Source: Myxococcales bacterium (GTDB lineage Bacteria; Myxococcota_A; Polyangia; Nannocystales; Nannocystaceae). From it: DNA of 64,000 nucleotides. The notes below the pieces were generated by a model. That model was not told the DNA's origin and did no database searches. It saw only the letters and a program-made list of their open reading frames with translations. The stretch is from positions 434,001-498,000 of the forward strand of contig JACKDW010000001.1 of NCBI GenBank assembly GCA_020633295.1. Direction: 5' to 3'. A program made the translations under genes and the position numbers. Positions 17,198 to 28,501 of the stretch are shown here, one piece after another. Position 1 is the stretch's first letter; every line of letters starts with the position of its first letter.

Positions 17198-19693
17198 CTA
17201 CCCGCCCGACACCGTCTGAGTCACGAGCGCCGGGTCGGCGCTGATGTCGGCCTCGGTGAAGCGCACCGCTCGCCACTGCTTGGCCGCGTAGGCCTGCGTC
17301 TCGCGGCCGTAGTCCGGCGCGCCCGGATCTTCAGATTGCCCATAGGTCAGGATCGCCTTGGCGCGCGGGCCGTCGTCCGTGAACTCCATGGCCATGATGA
17401 AGCTCGAGCCGTAGGTGACCATGTAGCCGTCGCGCGTGAGGTCGGTCGACGGGTTGATGACCTCGGCGCGCTTCGGCTGCGGCTCGCTGCTGGTCTGCAG
17501 GACCGAGTCGAACACCTGGTTCATCACGCCCTCGGAGTGCGCCGCGCCGTGGATCGGGAAGCGCTCGCCGCCGAGCAGCAGCGTGTACTGGGTGTCGCGC
17601 AGCGTCGCGTCCACGGCGAGCTTCGCCTCCCCGAGCGAGCGCACCGACATCGCCAGGTGTCGCAGCACGTCGTCGGTCCCCTCCTCGGGCGCCGGCGCCA
17701 GCGTGTTCGGCGTGGCCACCGGCGCGTCCGGATCGAAGGCGACGCTGAACAGCGCGCCCTTGTCCTCGTGGTTCGCCTCCGAGTACGAGCCCATGAACTC
17801 GCGCCACACGAGCGCGCCCGGGCTGTCGAGGTCGGCGCGGCCGTCCCAGCCCGCGAGCGCGCCGCAGGCCGCGGCGATCGAGTAGGTCTCGTTGTCGAGC
17901 GCGACCACGTCCTCGCCCTGACAGCGCGCGATCACGTCGTCGAGCAGCAAGCCCGTGGCGATGCTCGTGTTGCCCAGCACCGCGTCGCCCAGCTCGTCGA
18001 GCGTGAACTTGCCGTCGGCGCCGGCGAACGCCGGGCCCGTGAGGATGTCGAGGTTGGTGCGCGAGCGGACGCTCTGCGGCACGCGCTCGAAGCCGTGGGT
18101 CGCCGGGTAGCCCTCGAGCGGCGCGGCCGGGTTCGTGAGCCAGTGGCTGTCGTTGGCGTTGAACACGAAGTCGGCGCGCGAGAGCTGCGGCAGGCGGTCG
18201 TGCGGGATCAGCCCGGGCTCGCGCGCGCCGGGCTCCTCGACCCACTCGTTGAGCGGGTCGCTGCCGTCGAGCAGCATCACGCCCGCCTCCTCGTACACGA
18301 GCCGCGGGATCCCGGCCTGCTTGATCGACTCGACCCAGCTCGCGACGGTCTCCGGGCGCAGGTTCGCGGTCGCCGACGCGTCGATGTACCAGGCCTGGCC
18401 CTGGTCGTCGGCGGACATCGTGTGCGCCCAGGGCATGCCCTTGGTGCTCGCCAGCGCGCCCTGGAACTCCTGCATGCTGCCCGCGCGGTTCATCTCGAGC
18501 ACCATCGGGATCAGCTTGTCGTTGTTGAGGTTGGTGTCGCGGTAGGTCGCCGCGAGCGTCTCGTTCCAGCCGAAGCCGAGCACGTTGATCACCGGGCCGT
18601 AGTGCGTGCGGTACAGCGTGCGCGAGACCTCGGTCAGCGAGCCGTCGTCCTGCTTGACCGAGACCGTGTACGCCTGCGACGTCATCTCGCGGACCTCGTC
18701 GCCGTAGTAGTACTTGGTCGGCTCCCCCGGCACGAGGTTGAGCGAGTAGATCGTCAGGCGCTGCCCGGCCTGCGAGAAGGTGTGCGTCCACGCGACGTGC
18801 TCGTTGAAGCCCATGTTGATCCCGGGCACGCCGAGCAGGCCGGCGCCGTAGACGTTGAGCTCGCCGGGGATCGTGATGTGCGACTCCCAAAGGCGCAGCT
18901 CGCCGAACCACGGGAAGTGCGGGTTGACGAGCACCATCCCGCGCCCGCCCGCGGTCTTCTCCTTGCCGAGGCCCCAGCCGTTGCTGCCGAAGCCCGAGTT
19001 CTTGGCGACCCCGAGCTCGCGCAGCGGCTTGCCCGGCAGCTGATCGCCGGCGCCGGGCGGCGTCGCGGTGGCGATGAACTCGATCACCTGCGTGCTGCTC
19101 GCGACCATCCCGAGGGTCAGGTGGTAGGCGACCAGCTCGCGCGTCTCGATCGGCCGGATCCACTCGGCGCCGGCGCACCAGCCCTTGATCCCGCCCGGCC
19201 CGACCTCCTCGAGGTACGCGTTGTAGCCCGCGGCGTAGCCGTCGACGACCGCGCGCGTGTCCTCGTCGAGGCTCGCGAGCGCCGCGTCGGCGCGCCCCAT
19301 GACGTCGATGACCTTGTGGCCGATGTCGCTGTTGACGTGCTTCTCGAGCGGGCCGGGGCCGTGGAAGCGCGCGCGCTCGCTGCGGACCTTCACGACCTGG
19401 TCGGCGAGCGTGCACGCGTGGTCGCGCGCGAACGCGTAGCCGAGCCCGAACGCGGCGTCGCCGTAGCTCTCGGCGGTGACGTGCGGCACGCCGTCGCCGG
19501 TCCAGCGGATGGTCGCGGTGTAGCGCCCGCTCTCGGCGTCCGTGGTCTCGCTGTCCGTCGACGACTCGCCCGTGGGGTCGGGCCAACCGTGCTGTCCTGA
19601 GAGGCAGCCGGTGAGCGCGACCGCGAGCCCGAGCAGCGAGAGGGTGGTGAGCGGGGCCCCGTGGCGCCTCGCGGCGCGCCGTGTCGTCGACAT
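17198..19693 (-). CDS. Penicillin acylase-family (Ntn hydrolase) lipoprotein
   Basis: The 831-residue precursor has lipobox VALTGC (Cys30). The penicillin G acylase/AHL acylase architecture is clear. There is an alpha-chain with GVPHVTAES and GLGYAFARDHA, a spacer, then the autocatalytic junction SGFG-SNGWGLG, with Ser237 as the new N-terminal nucleophile. A conserved FNANDSHW supplies the oxyanion Asn. The family cleaves amide bonds of acylated amines, such as beta-lactams, acyl-homoserine lactones and lipopeptides. In a predatory bacterium, quorum quenching or lipopeptide degradation is plausible but not shown. A TACCCT -10 is 7 nt upstream. The divergent VWA gene shares a 132-bp promoter region with an inverted repeat. 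Confidence 0.92.
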   Translation of the reverse strand: MSTTRRAARRHGAPLTTLSLLGLAVALTGCLSGQHGWPDPTGESSTDSETTDAESGRYTATIRWTGDGVPHVTAESYGDAAFGLGYAFARDHACTLADQVVKVRSERARFHGPGPLEKHVNSDIGHKVIDVMGRADAALASLDEDTRAVVDGYAAGYNAYLEEVGPGGIKGWCAGAEWIRPIETRELVAYHLTLGMVASSTQVIEFIATATPPGAGDQLPGKPLRELGVAKNSGFGSNGWGLGKEKTAGGRGMVLVNPHFPWFGELRLWESHITIPGELNVYGAGLLGVPGINMGFNEHVAWTHTFSQAGQRLTIYSLNLVPGEPTKYYYGDEVREMTSQAYTVSVKQDDGSLTEVSRTLYRTHYGPVINVLGFGWNETLAATYRDTNLNNDKLIPMVLEMNRAGSMQEFQGALASTKGMPWAHTMSADDQGQAWYIDASATANLRPETVASWVESIKQAGIPRLVYEEAGVMLLDGSDPLNEWVEEPGAREPGLIPHDRLPQLSRADFVFNANDSHWLTNPAAPLEGYPATHGFERVPQSVRSRTNLDILTGPAFAGADGKFTLDELGDAVLGNTSIATGLLLDDVIARCQGEDVVALDNETYSIAAACGALAGWDGRADLDSPGALVWREFMGSYSEANHEDKGALFSVAFDPDAPVATPNTLAPAPEEGTDDVLRHLAMSVRSLGEAKLAVDATLRDTQYTLLLGGERFPIHGAAHSEGVMNQVFDSVLQTSSEPQPKRAEVINPSTDLTRDGYMVTYGSSFIMAMEFTDDGPRAKAILTYGQSEDPGAPDYGRETQAYAAKQWRAVRFTEADISADPALVTQTVSGG

Positions 19694-19700
19694 GGGCGAG

Positions 19701-19706
19701 AGGGTA
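19701..19706 (-). promoter_or_regulatory. Extended -10 element, leaderless-type, for the acylase gene
   Basis: On the minus strand TGTTACCCT (hexamer TACCCT) lies 7 nt before the ATG at 19693. Inferred promoter. Confidence 0.5.
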
Positions 19707-19766
19707 ACAGCGGCGCGCGCTCGTGACCATCGCCGCCGCCCGCCCAGGGCCGCCCGAGTCGCCCGC

Positions 19767-19785
19767 GCGGGAATTTTATTCCCGC
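19767..19785. promoter_or_regulatory. Perfect inverted repeat between divergent acylase and VWA genes
   Basis: GCGGGAAT-TTT-ATTCCCGC is an 8-bp perfect inverted repeat around three T. It sits in the only AT-containing patch of the 132-bp divergent intergenic region, 74 bp from the acylase start and 41 bp from the VWA start. It looks like a repressor/activator operator common to both genes, or a small hairpin in the VWA leader. Confidence 0.5.
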
Positions 19786-19825
19786 CGTCGAGATCGCGGG
19801 CGCGGCTCGTGCGTAGTCCGGACAC

Positions 19826-21553
19826 GTGACGACCTCCTCGCGCGCACCTCGGGCTGTCCTGCGAACCCTGAGCGTCGCCGCCGCGCTCGCGCTCTGCTCC
19901 GCGCTGCCGGCCGCCGACGCGAGCCCGCCGCGCGACAAGGAGAAGCGCCACAAGATGGCCGCGCCGGCGCCCGCGACCTCCGTCTACGACTTCGAGATGG
20001 ACGCCGTCGACGGCGCGATGCTCAACCCGTACGCCGCGCCGTCGAGCGCGTCGATGGGGGCCACGCCCGGCGGCGCGCAGGACATCGGCTACGCCCGCGA
20101 TCGCATCAAAGACGGCGAGGTCCCCCACCCCAACGCGTTCACCCCCGAGGGCCTGTTCAGCGAGCACGACCTCCCGCTCGGGCCCGGCGCGCACGCGCAG
20201 AAGTGCCAGCAGACGCTGTGCGTCGGCGGCGAGGCGATCGCGAGCTCGCTGCTCGTGCAGCCCGAGGTCGGCTACCTCGCGCAGCTCGGCTTCTCCTCCG
20301 GCCTCGACCCCAAGACCTGGAAGCGCGCGCCGCTGAACCTCGTCGTCGTCGTCGACCGCTCGGGCTCGATGTCCGGGCAGCCGCTCGAGCTGGTGCGCGC
20401 GAGCCTGCGCGAGGTCGTGCAGCGCCACCTGCGGCCCGGCGATCAGCTCGCGATCGTCGGCTATCACAGCGTCGCGCACGTCGTCCTGCCGTCGACGCCG
20501 ATCCGCCAGCGCCGGGCGATCGACGCGGCGATCGAGCAGCTCGTCAGCGAGGGCGCGACGGCGCTCGAGGACGGCCTGCGGCTCGGCTTCAAGGTCGCGC
20601 GCGACTCGGCCCGCGGCTTTCAGGGCACCACCCGCGTGATGCTGTTCACCGACGAGCGCCCCAACGTCGGGCGCACCGACGCCGAGGGCTTCATGGCGAT
20701 GGCGACCCGCGCGTCGCTGCAGGGCATCGGCCTGACGACCGTCGGCGTGTCGACGCAGTTCGGCGCCGAGCTGGCGCAGAAGGTCAGCAGCGTGCGCGGC
20801 GGCAACCTGTTCTTCTTCCCCGACGCCGCGAAGATGCAGGACAAGTTCCGCGACGCCTTCGACACCATGGTCACGGAGCTCGCCTACGACCTCAAGCTGA
20901 CCGTTCGGCCATCTCCCGGCGTGAAGATCGCGGGCGTCTACGGCATCCCCGGCTCGGCGCTGCGCTGGCAGGGCGACGCGATCGAGCTCGACGTCGCGAC
21001 GATCTTCCTCAGCCGCAAGAAGGGCGCGATCTACCTGGCCTTCGCGCCCGCCGGGAGCAGCAGCCTGCCGACGCGCCCGCTCGCGCTCGGCGCCTCGGTC
21101 GCGCACGTCGGCCTCGCCTACGAGGACACCGCGGGGCGCCAGCACCGGCAGGGCGTCGCGCTCGCCCAGGTCGCGCCCGAGCGCGCGGGCCTCGGGCTGC
21201 GCCGCGGCCGGCTGCTCGTCGACGAGGTCAGCGCGCTCAAGCGCGCGACCGAGCTGCACCACGAGAACAACGACCAGGAGGGCGCGTACCAGCTCGTGCA
21301 CTCGCTCGCCTCGCGCATGCGGCACGTGCAGGACAGCGCCCTGCACGAGGAGCGCGACACGGTGCTCGAGCTCGAGCGCACGCTCGCGCGGCTCTCGGGG
21401 CACGCCGGCGAGCCCGGCCCGGCGAGCCCGGTCGTCGACCGCGTAAGCGGCCTCCCGCAGCGGCCCGCCGCGATCCAGGCGACCGGCGGGATCCAGCGCG
21501 ACGCGGTGCGACGGATCCGGCGAAGCCGCGACCGCGTCCTCTACCAGCCGTAG
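19826..21553 (+). CDS. Secreted von Willebrand factor A domain protein
   Basis: The 575-residue protein has a cleavable signal peptide (VAAALALCSALPAADA). A Pro/Ala linker leads to a VWA domain (about 168-350) with an intact MIDAS: DRSGSMSG (Asp177, Ser179, Ser181), a Thr in GATALEDGL, and Asp in MLFTDERPN. A beta-sandwich and a helical C-terminal region follow. The layout resembles VWA proteins of the YfbK/inter-alpha-inhibitor type, without an N-terminal VIT domain. VWA-MIDAS domains bind protein ligands via a divalent metal, pointing to surface adhesion or complex assembly. The GTG start is supported by the end of the open frame. The stop codon lies inside an 11-bp tandem repeat. Confidence 0.8.
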   Translation: MTTSSRAPRAVLRTLSVAAALALCSALPAADASPPRDKEKRHKMAAPAPATSVYDFEMDAVDGAMLNPYAAPSSASMGATPGGAQDIGYARDRIKDGEVPHPNAFTPEGLFSEHDLPLGPGAHAQKCQQTLCVGGEAIASSLLVQPEVGYLAQLGFSSGLDPKTWKRAPLNLVVVVDRSGSMSGQPLELVRASLREVVQRHLRPGDQLAIVGYHSVAHVVLPSTPIRQRRAIDAAIEQLVSEGATALEDGLRLGFKVARDSARGFQGTTRVMLFTDERPNVGRTDAEGFMAMATRASLQGIGLTTVGVSTQFGAELAQKVSSVRGGNLFFFPDAAKMQDKFRDAFDTMVTELAYDLKLTVRPSPGVKIAGVYGIPGSALRWQGDAIELDVATIFLSRKKGAIYLAFAPAGSSSLPTRPLALGASVAHVGLAYEDTAGRQHRQGVALAQVAPERAGLGLRRGRLLVDEVSALKRATELHHENNDQEGAYQLVHSLASRMRHVQDSALHEERDTVLELERTLARLSGHAGEPGPASPVVDRVSGLPQRPAAIQATGGIQRDAVRRIRRSRDRVLYQP

Positions 21554-21598
21554 CCCAGCCGTAGCCCAGCCGTAGCCCAGCCGTAGCCAGCCGTAGCC
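21545..21598 (+). repeat. 11-bp tandem repeat, five copies, containing TAG in every unit
   Basis: The unit is CAGCCGTAGCC: copies at 21545-21555, 21556-21566, 21567-21577, a 10-bp copy 21578-21587, and 21588-21598. The first copy supplies the last codons and stop of the VWA gene. Because the period is 11, successive TAGs fall in different frames, so translation is stopped in all three forward frames. Confidence 0.9.
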
Positions 21599-22112
21599 CC
21601 GCGCCGCTCGACTCGACCGCCGCGTGCTCACACGCCGCCGCGCGTGGGCCGACGTGACGCGCGCGCGATCGAGGGTCGCGGCGCCGCGCCGACCCGTCTG
21701 CATCCTTTTCCGGCGCCCGCGGCTCTCACTCCCCCGTGGATCCAGGCAGCCCGCGCGTCGGAGATCCCACACCGCGCGCTGCGGCCGCGATCTGCGCTAA
21801 ACGCGATGGATTCGCGGGGGCGCGCGCCCTGGCCCAGGGCGACATCCGGGCGGGGGGCGTAGGCGATCGCGGACCGTCGACGGGGATGATCGCCCGGCTC
21901 GGCTCGCTCCAAAGCGCGCTGGACCGCGGCGTCGCGCGCCCTGATATCGGCGCGCGCGAGCGCGTGGTACCCCAGGGGTCACGGGCCGACCGTGATTTTT
22001 CCACATCGTCGGCCCTGGCGTGTGCGCCCGCGCGGAGCGACCCTCTGCGAGTCACACGCCGAGCCGCGTGCGCGCTCGCGTCCTTCACCCACGCCCGCAC
22101 CCACGAACTGTC
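21554..22112. other. 559-bp intergenic region upstream of pckA
   Basis: Apart from the 11-bp repeats at its start I see no coding sequence of convincing quality on either strand. One AT-containing patch (GTGATTTTTCCACATCG near 21991-22007) about 100 bp before pckA could hold a promoter. A palindromic GTACCCCAGGGGTCAC lies near 21966. Nothing else is recognisable. Confidence 0.5.
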
Positions 22113-23702
<1,590 letters not shown>

Positions 23703-23740
23703 GCACCGCCCGCGAAGGCACTCACAACCCGGAACACGCC

Positions 23741-25024
<1,284 letters not shown>

Positions 25025-25037
25025 TCGCGCCGCGGCG

Positions 25038-25076
25038 GAGAGGCGCGTCGTGGGCCGTCGCCCGCGCGCGCCTCTC
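25038..25076 (+). terminator. Hairpin terminator after gltA
   Basis: GAGAGGCGCG (25038-25047) and CGCGCCTCTC (25067-25076) form a perfect 10-bp stem around a 19-nt loop, beginning 13 bp after the gltA stop and followed by TCAATTT. The T-tract is weak, so termination may be inefficient. The convergent gene at 25130 may use it too. Confidence 0.6.
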
Positions 25077-25129
25077 TCAATTTAACGCGCCCGCCGACGG
25101 TCGACGCCCCGTGCCTGGACGCCTGACGC

Positions 25130-26428
25130 CTACTTCGACGCGCCGAGCGTCGGCGTGCACGCCCGCGCCGACTCGTCGCCGCTCGCGATCTCCTCGAACC
25201 ACGTCTCGTAGGAGGTCCGCGGGCCCGTGCCGGTGCCCTTGACGTACTCGTCGCGGCAGCGCGTGCGCACCTTGTAGCCGCCGCCCGTCTTCGGCGTGAG
25301 CTCGTAGACGCCCAGCGCCGGGCTGCCGGCGACGTGGTGGATCAGCGCCGCGCGCTGCCCGGGGAGCAGCGACGCGCTGACGCGCTGCAGCAGCTGCCGG
25401 AACTCGCTGCGGGTCATGAAGTGCTTCTCGGTCGCGTTGCTCAGGAACACCACGGGCACGCGATCGCCGGCCTCGGGCGCCGACAGCTCGAGCTCGTGCA
25501 GGGCCGCGAGCGCGAGCGTGATCCGCCGCAGCCCCTCGTCGCGCTGCCGCGACGAGAACGCGTCGAAGGTCGCGCGGCAGCGCTCGGCGAAGCCGGCGTG
25601 GCACAGCGACTCGAGCGACGCCTCGTGCTGCTCCTGCGGCTCGTGATAGGCGATCCAGTCGATGCGCAGCCCCGCGAGCGTCGCGTCCAGGCGCTCGCGC
25701 GCGAGCCCGCCGCCGCCCCAGGCCTCGAGCAGCTGCCAGTGGATCGCGTGGATCTGCCAGTCGAAGTCGATCATCGTCAGCTCGCGGCAGCCGAGCCGCT
25801 CGCTCATGAGGTAGGGCTGCACGACGCCGACCGCGTAGCAGTCGTAGCCGTCCTCGGCGGGGAACATGCGGCGCACGAGATCGAAGTCGCGGTGCGGCCG
25901 GCGATCGTTGAGGCGCACGTAGTTCCAGCAGCCCGCCATCAGGCTCCACTTCTCGCCCAGCTTGCGCCGCGCGAAGCGATCCGGCGGGTTGACGTAGGCC
26001 GCGACCGCGCCCTCGTCGAGCGCCTCGAGGCCGTGGAGGTAGCGACACAGCCCCGCCGAGCGCTCGCGCAGGAGCCCGAACAGCGGGCCGATCTCGCCCT
26101 GCTCGTAGACCTCGCGCTCGATCGGGACCAGCCGCTCGCGCATGTTCGGGCTGACCTTCAGCGTGATCTCGGGGCCGCGAGGGGCCGTCGCCGCGCCCGC
26201 GTCGCCCTCCGCCGGCCTCGACGCGTCGTCCTCGACCGCGTCGCCGTCGACCGCGTCGTCCTCGCCGCCGCGATCCGCGAGCTCGCGCTCCCCCGCGACC
26301 GGGGCTGCGGGACCCCCGGCGGGCGCCTCCACGCTGGCCTCGCGCGCCGCGTCCGCGTGGGCTCGACAGCCCGCGCTCACGAACAGCGCGGCGAGCAGGA
26401 GCGCCGTCGTCCGAGCCCCGCGCGTCAC
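25130..26428 (-). CDS. Lipoprotein of unknown function coupled to the FGE-domain gene
   Basis: The protein has 432 residues. The GTG start overlaps the TGA stop of the upstream FGE gene (GTGA, 26425-26428), a hallmark of translational coupling. Lipobox AALFVSAGC is followed by an acidic linker (about 25-75). The mature domain contains several conserved-looking Cys (LCRYLHG, MAGCWNYVRL, GYDCYAV, LGCRELTM, SLCHAGF, RCRATF) and an Asp/Trp-rich core (FDWQIHAIHWQLLEAWGGGG). No family is recognised. The tight coupling to an FGE-domain protein suggests that the two work together, for instance as enzyme and substrate or partner. Confidence 0.7.
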   Translation of the reverse strand: MTRGARTTALLLAALFVSAGCRAHADAAREASVEAPAGGPAAPVAGERELADRGGEDDAVDGDAVEDDASRPAEGDAGAATAPRGPEITLKVSPNMRERLVPIEREVYEQGEIGPLFGLLRERSAGLCRYLHGLEALDEGAVAAYVNPPDRFARRKLGEKWSLMAGCWNYVRLNDRRPHRDFDLVRRMFPAEDGYDCYAVGVVQPYLMSERLGCRELTMIDFDWQIHAIHWQLLEAWGGGGLARERLDATLAGLRIDWIAYHEPQEQHEASLESLCHAGFAERCRATFDAFSSRQRDEGLRRITLALAALHELELSAPEAGDRVPVVFLSNATEKHFMTRSEFRQLLQRVSASLLPGQRAALIHHVAGSPALGVYELTPKTGGGYKVRTRCRDEYVKGTGTGPRTSYETWFEEIASGDESARACTPTLGASK

Positions 26429-27492
26429 GGCACGTCCCTCGCGCAGCGGAAGCCGAAGTGGTGGAAGAACGGGTGATTGGCCGGGATGTGCACGCGTCGG
26501 TGGATCGTCGTCGCCTTGTCCGCAGGCCAGTACCACGAGCCGCCCCGGACGACGCGGTGCGGGTGCATCGGGCAGTCGTCGCGGCCCTCGCAGGGGCCCT
26601 TCGGGTTCACGCCGGCGCACGCCTTCCCGCACGCCTCATAGCTGCGCGAGTACCAGTCCGCGACCCACTCATAGGAATTTCCGGCCATGTCGTAGAGACC
26701 ATACTGATTCGGCGGCCGCGAGCCGACCTCCCAGGGCCGCCCCTTCTCGGGGTGCTCGCCGGCCTTCGGCACGCCGCAGCTGCGCCCGCGCTCGTCCATG
26801 ATGATCGCGTGCTCGCAGGTCGCCGTCTCGTCGCCCCACGGGTACAGGCGCCCGTCGACGCCGCGCGCGGCTTTCTCCCACTCGGCCTCGGTCGGCAGCC
26901 GCTTGCCCTGGACCTCGCAGTAGCGGCGCGCGTCGAACCAGCTGATCCCGTTGATCGGCTGCTGCGGCCGATCGAAGTCCTCGTACTTGGGGCCGGCGCG
27001 GTCGCACTTCCGCGCCGCCTCGCAGGCCTTGTACTCGGCGTACGTGACCTCGTTCTTGTCCATGTAGAAGGTCTGCAGCCAGATGGTGCTCTGCGGTCGC
27101 GTGTTCTCCGGGCCGTCGTCGCTGCCGCGGAGAAACGGCCCGCCGGGGATGCAGGCCATGCCGTCAGGCACCTCGCCGCACGGCTTCATCTCGCTGCCGT
27201 CCGGGGCGACCTTGGGCTGCTCGGGCTCGGGCGCGGGCTCCGGCGCGGACTTCGGCGCCGGCGCGGCCGCGGCCGCGAGCTCCGGCTCGGGCGCGACGAC
27301 AGCCGGCGTCGACGCGACGACCTCTGCGGGCTGGTGCGCCGCAGCGGGCGTGGGGCTCGCCGGGTCCACGGCGGGCCGCGAGGGCGGCGAGGCGGAGCAG
27401 GCCACGAGCACGAGCGGCGCGAGGCGGACAGCCCCCCGCGCGGCGGCACGCGGACGCGGGCGATCCCCTGTGAAGCGTCGTTCCACGGTCAT
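26425..27492 (-). CDS. FGE-sulfatase (SUMF1) domain lipoprotein
   Basis: The 355-residue precursor has a basic N-terminus, then LVLVACSAS (lipobox) and a long Pro/Glu/Ala linker (about 40-110). The FGE/SUMF1 domain starts at CIPGGPFLRGSDDGPEN. It continues through FYMDKNEVTYAEYKAC, PINGISWFDARRYCEVQGKR, LPTEAEWEKAARG, YPWGDE, NQYGLYDMAGNSYEW and VVRGGSWYW, ending FGFRCARD. Family members are formylglycine-generating enzymes or non-catalytic relatives that act as adhesins or kinase partners. Aerobic FGE needs a copper-binding Cys pair near the C-terminus, which I do not see clearly, so catalysis is uncertain. The coupled downstream lipoprotein may be its partner. Confidence 0.85.
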   Translation of the reverse strand: MTVERRFTGDRPRPRAAARGAVRLAPLVLVACSASPPSRPAVDPASPTPAAAHQPAEVVASTPAVVAPEPELAAAAAPAPKSAPEPAPEPEQPKVAPDGSEMKPCGEVPDGMACIPGGPFLRGSDDGPENTRPQSTIWLQTFYMDKNEVTYAEYKACEAARKCDRAGPKYEDFDRPQQPINGISWFDARRYCEVQGKRLPTEAEWEKAARGVDGRLYPWGDETATCEHAIIMDERGRSCGVPKAGEHPEKGRPWEVGSRPPNQYGLYDMAGNSYEWVADWYSRSYEACGKACAGVNPKGPCEGRDDCPMHPHRVVRGGSWYWPADKATTIHRRVHIPANHPFFHHFGFRCARDVP

Positions 27493-27588
27493 TGGAGACA
27501 CCTGGACCCAAAAAGGGTGCACACATCCGACCACCCGCCGCGCCGCGCGTCAAGTCGCCCCCCTGCGCGTGCTACAAGCCCGCCCGTC

Positions 27589-28440
27589 ATGCCGCCCACC
27601 GCCAGCTCCCAGAAAGTCGCCCTGATCACCGGCTGCCGCTCCGGCTTCGGCCTGCTCACCGCGCTCGACGCCGCCCGCGCGGGCTATCGCGTCTACGCCG
27701 GGCTCCGCGACGTGTCGACCGCCGACGATCTGCGCGCGCAGGCGGGGGAGCTGCCGATCACCCCGGTCCAGCTCGACGTCACCCGGGCGGAGGAACGCGA
27801 GGCGGTGGTCGCCGACATCCTCGCGCGCGAGGGGCGGATCGACGCGCTCGTCAACAACGCCGGCATCGCCATCGCCGGCTTCTGGGAGCAGTTCGACGAG
27901 GACGAGCTGCGCAGCATGTTCGAGGTCAACGTGTTCGCCGCCTGGGCGCTGACCAAGCTGTGCCTGCCGAACATGCGAGACCGTCGCGCCGGCGTGATCG
28001 TCAACGTGACCTCGATGGCCGGGCGCATGGCGACGCCGGGGCTCGGCATGTACGCGGGCAGCAAATTCGCGCTCGAGGGCATGAGCGAGGCGCTGCGGCA
28101 CGAGCTGCGCTCGTTCGGCGTCCGCGTGGTGCTCGTCGAGCCCGGCCCCTACAAGACCGACATCTTCGCGCGCAACCGCCGGATGTGCCGCGCGTCGGCG
28201 AGCGAGCTGCCCGACGGACCCTACGCGCGGCTGCAGGCGAAGGTCACCGCGCTGTTCGACCGCATGGGCCACAAGATGGGCGACGCGCGCGAGGTCTCGC
28301 GGCTGATCGTGCGCCTGCTCGACGACCCGACCCCGCGCCTGCGCTACCCGCTGGGGCCCAACGTCCGCCCGCGCCTGCTGATCCGCAAGCTGCTGCCGTT
28401 CCGCCTCGAGGAGCGCGTGGTCGATCGCGTGCTCGGCTGA
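27589..28440 (+). CDS. Short-chain dehydrogenase/reductase (SDR)
   Basis: The protein has 283 residues and is a classical SDR. It has a cofactor loop ITGCRSGFGLLTA (TGxxxGxG), Asp in VQLDVT, NNAG (VNNAGIAIAG), a catalytic Ser in NVTSMAGR and a YxxxK motif (MYAGSKFALEG). PGPYKTD follows, as in retinol-dehydrogenase-like SDRs. The Arg after the beta-2 strand (GLRDVS) suggests NADP preference. The substrate is unknown. The gene is divergent from the FGE pair, 96 bp away. TGCTACAAG, a -10-like box, lies 10 nt before the ATG. Confidence 0.9.
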   Translation: MPPTASSQKVALITGCRSGFGLLTALDAARAGYRVYAGLRDVSTADDLRAQAGELPITPVQLDVTRAEEREAVVADILAREGRIDALVNNAGIAIAGFWEQFDEDELRSMFEVNVFAAWALTKLCLPNMRDRRAGVIVNVTSMAGRMATPGLGMYAGSKFALEGMSEALRHELRSFGVRVVLVEPGPYKTDIFARNRRMCRASASELPDGPYARLQAKVTALFDRMGHKMGDAREVSRLIVRLLDDPTPRLRYPLGPNVRPRLLIRKLLPFRLEERVVDRVLG

Positions 28441-28489
28441 GCGCCGCACGGGCGCCCGCCGACGCGACGCCTGCTCGCGCGGCGCCTGC

Positions 28490-28495
28490 TACAAT
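28490..28495 (+). promoter_or_regulatory. Extended -10 element, leaderless-type, for the 28502 gene
   Basis: TGCTACAAT (hexamer TACAAT, close to consensus TATAAT) lies only 6 nt before the GTG start at 28502. This is one of the clearest examples in the window. Confidence 0.6.
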
Positions 28496-28501
28496 CACGC
28501 G

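Noticed and set aside
17198..21772. A minus-strand frame of over 1500 codons running through the acylase gene and on under the VWA gene
   Set aside because: Only the part from 19693 down is the acylase. The upstream part is Arg/Val/Ala-rich antisense of the VWA gene, and the lipoprotein signal at 19693 marks the true start.
22020..22112. Upstream extension of pckA by 31 codons
   Set aside because: The extra residues have no resemblance to PEPCK N-termini, and the ATG at 22113 gives the expected family start.
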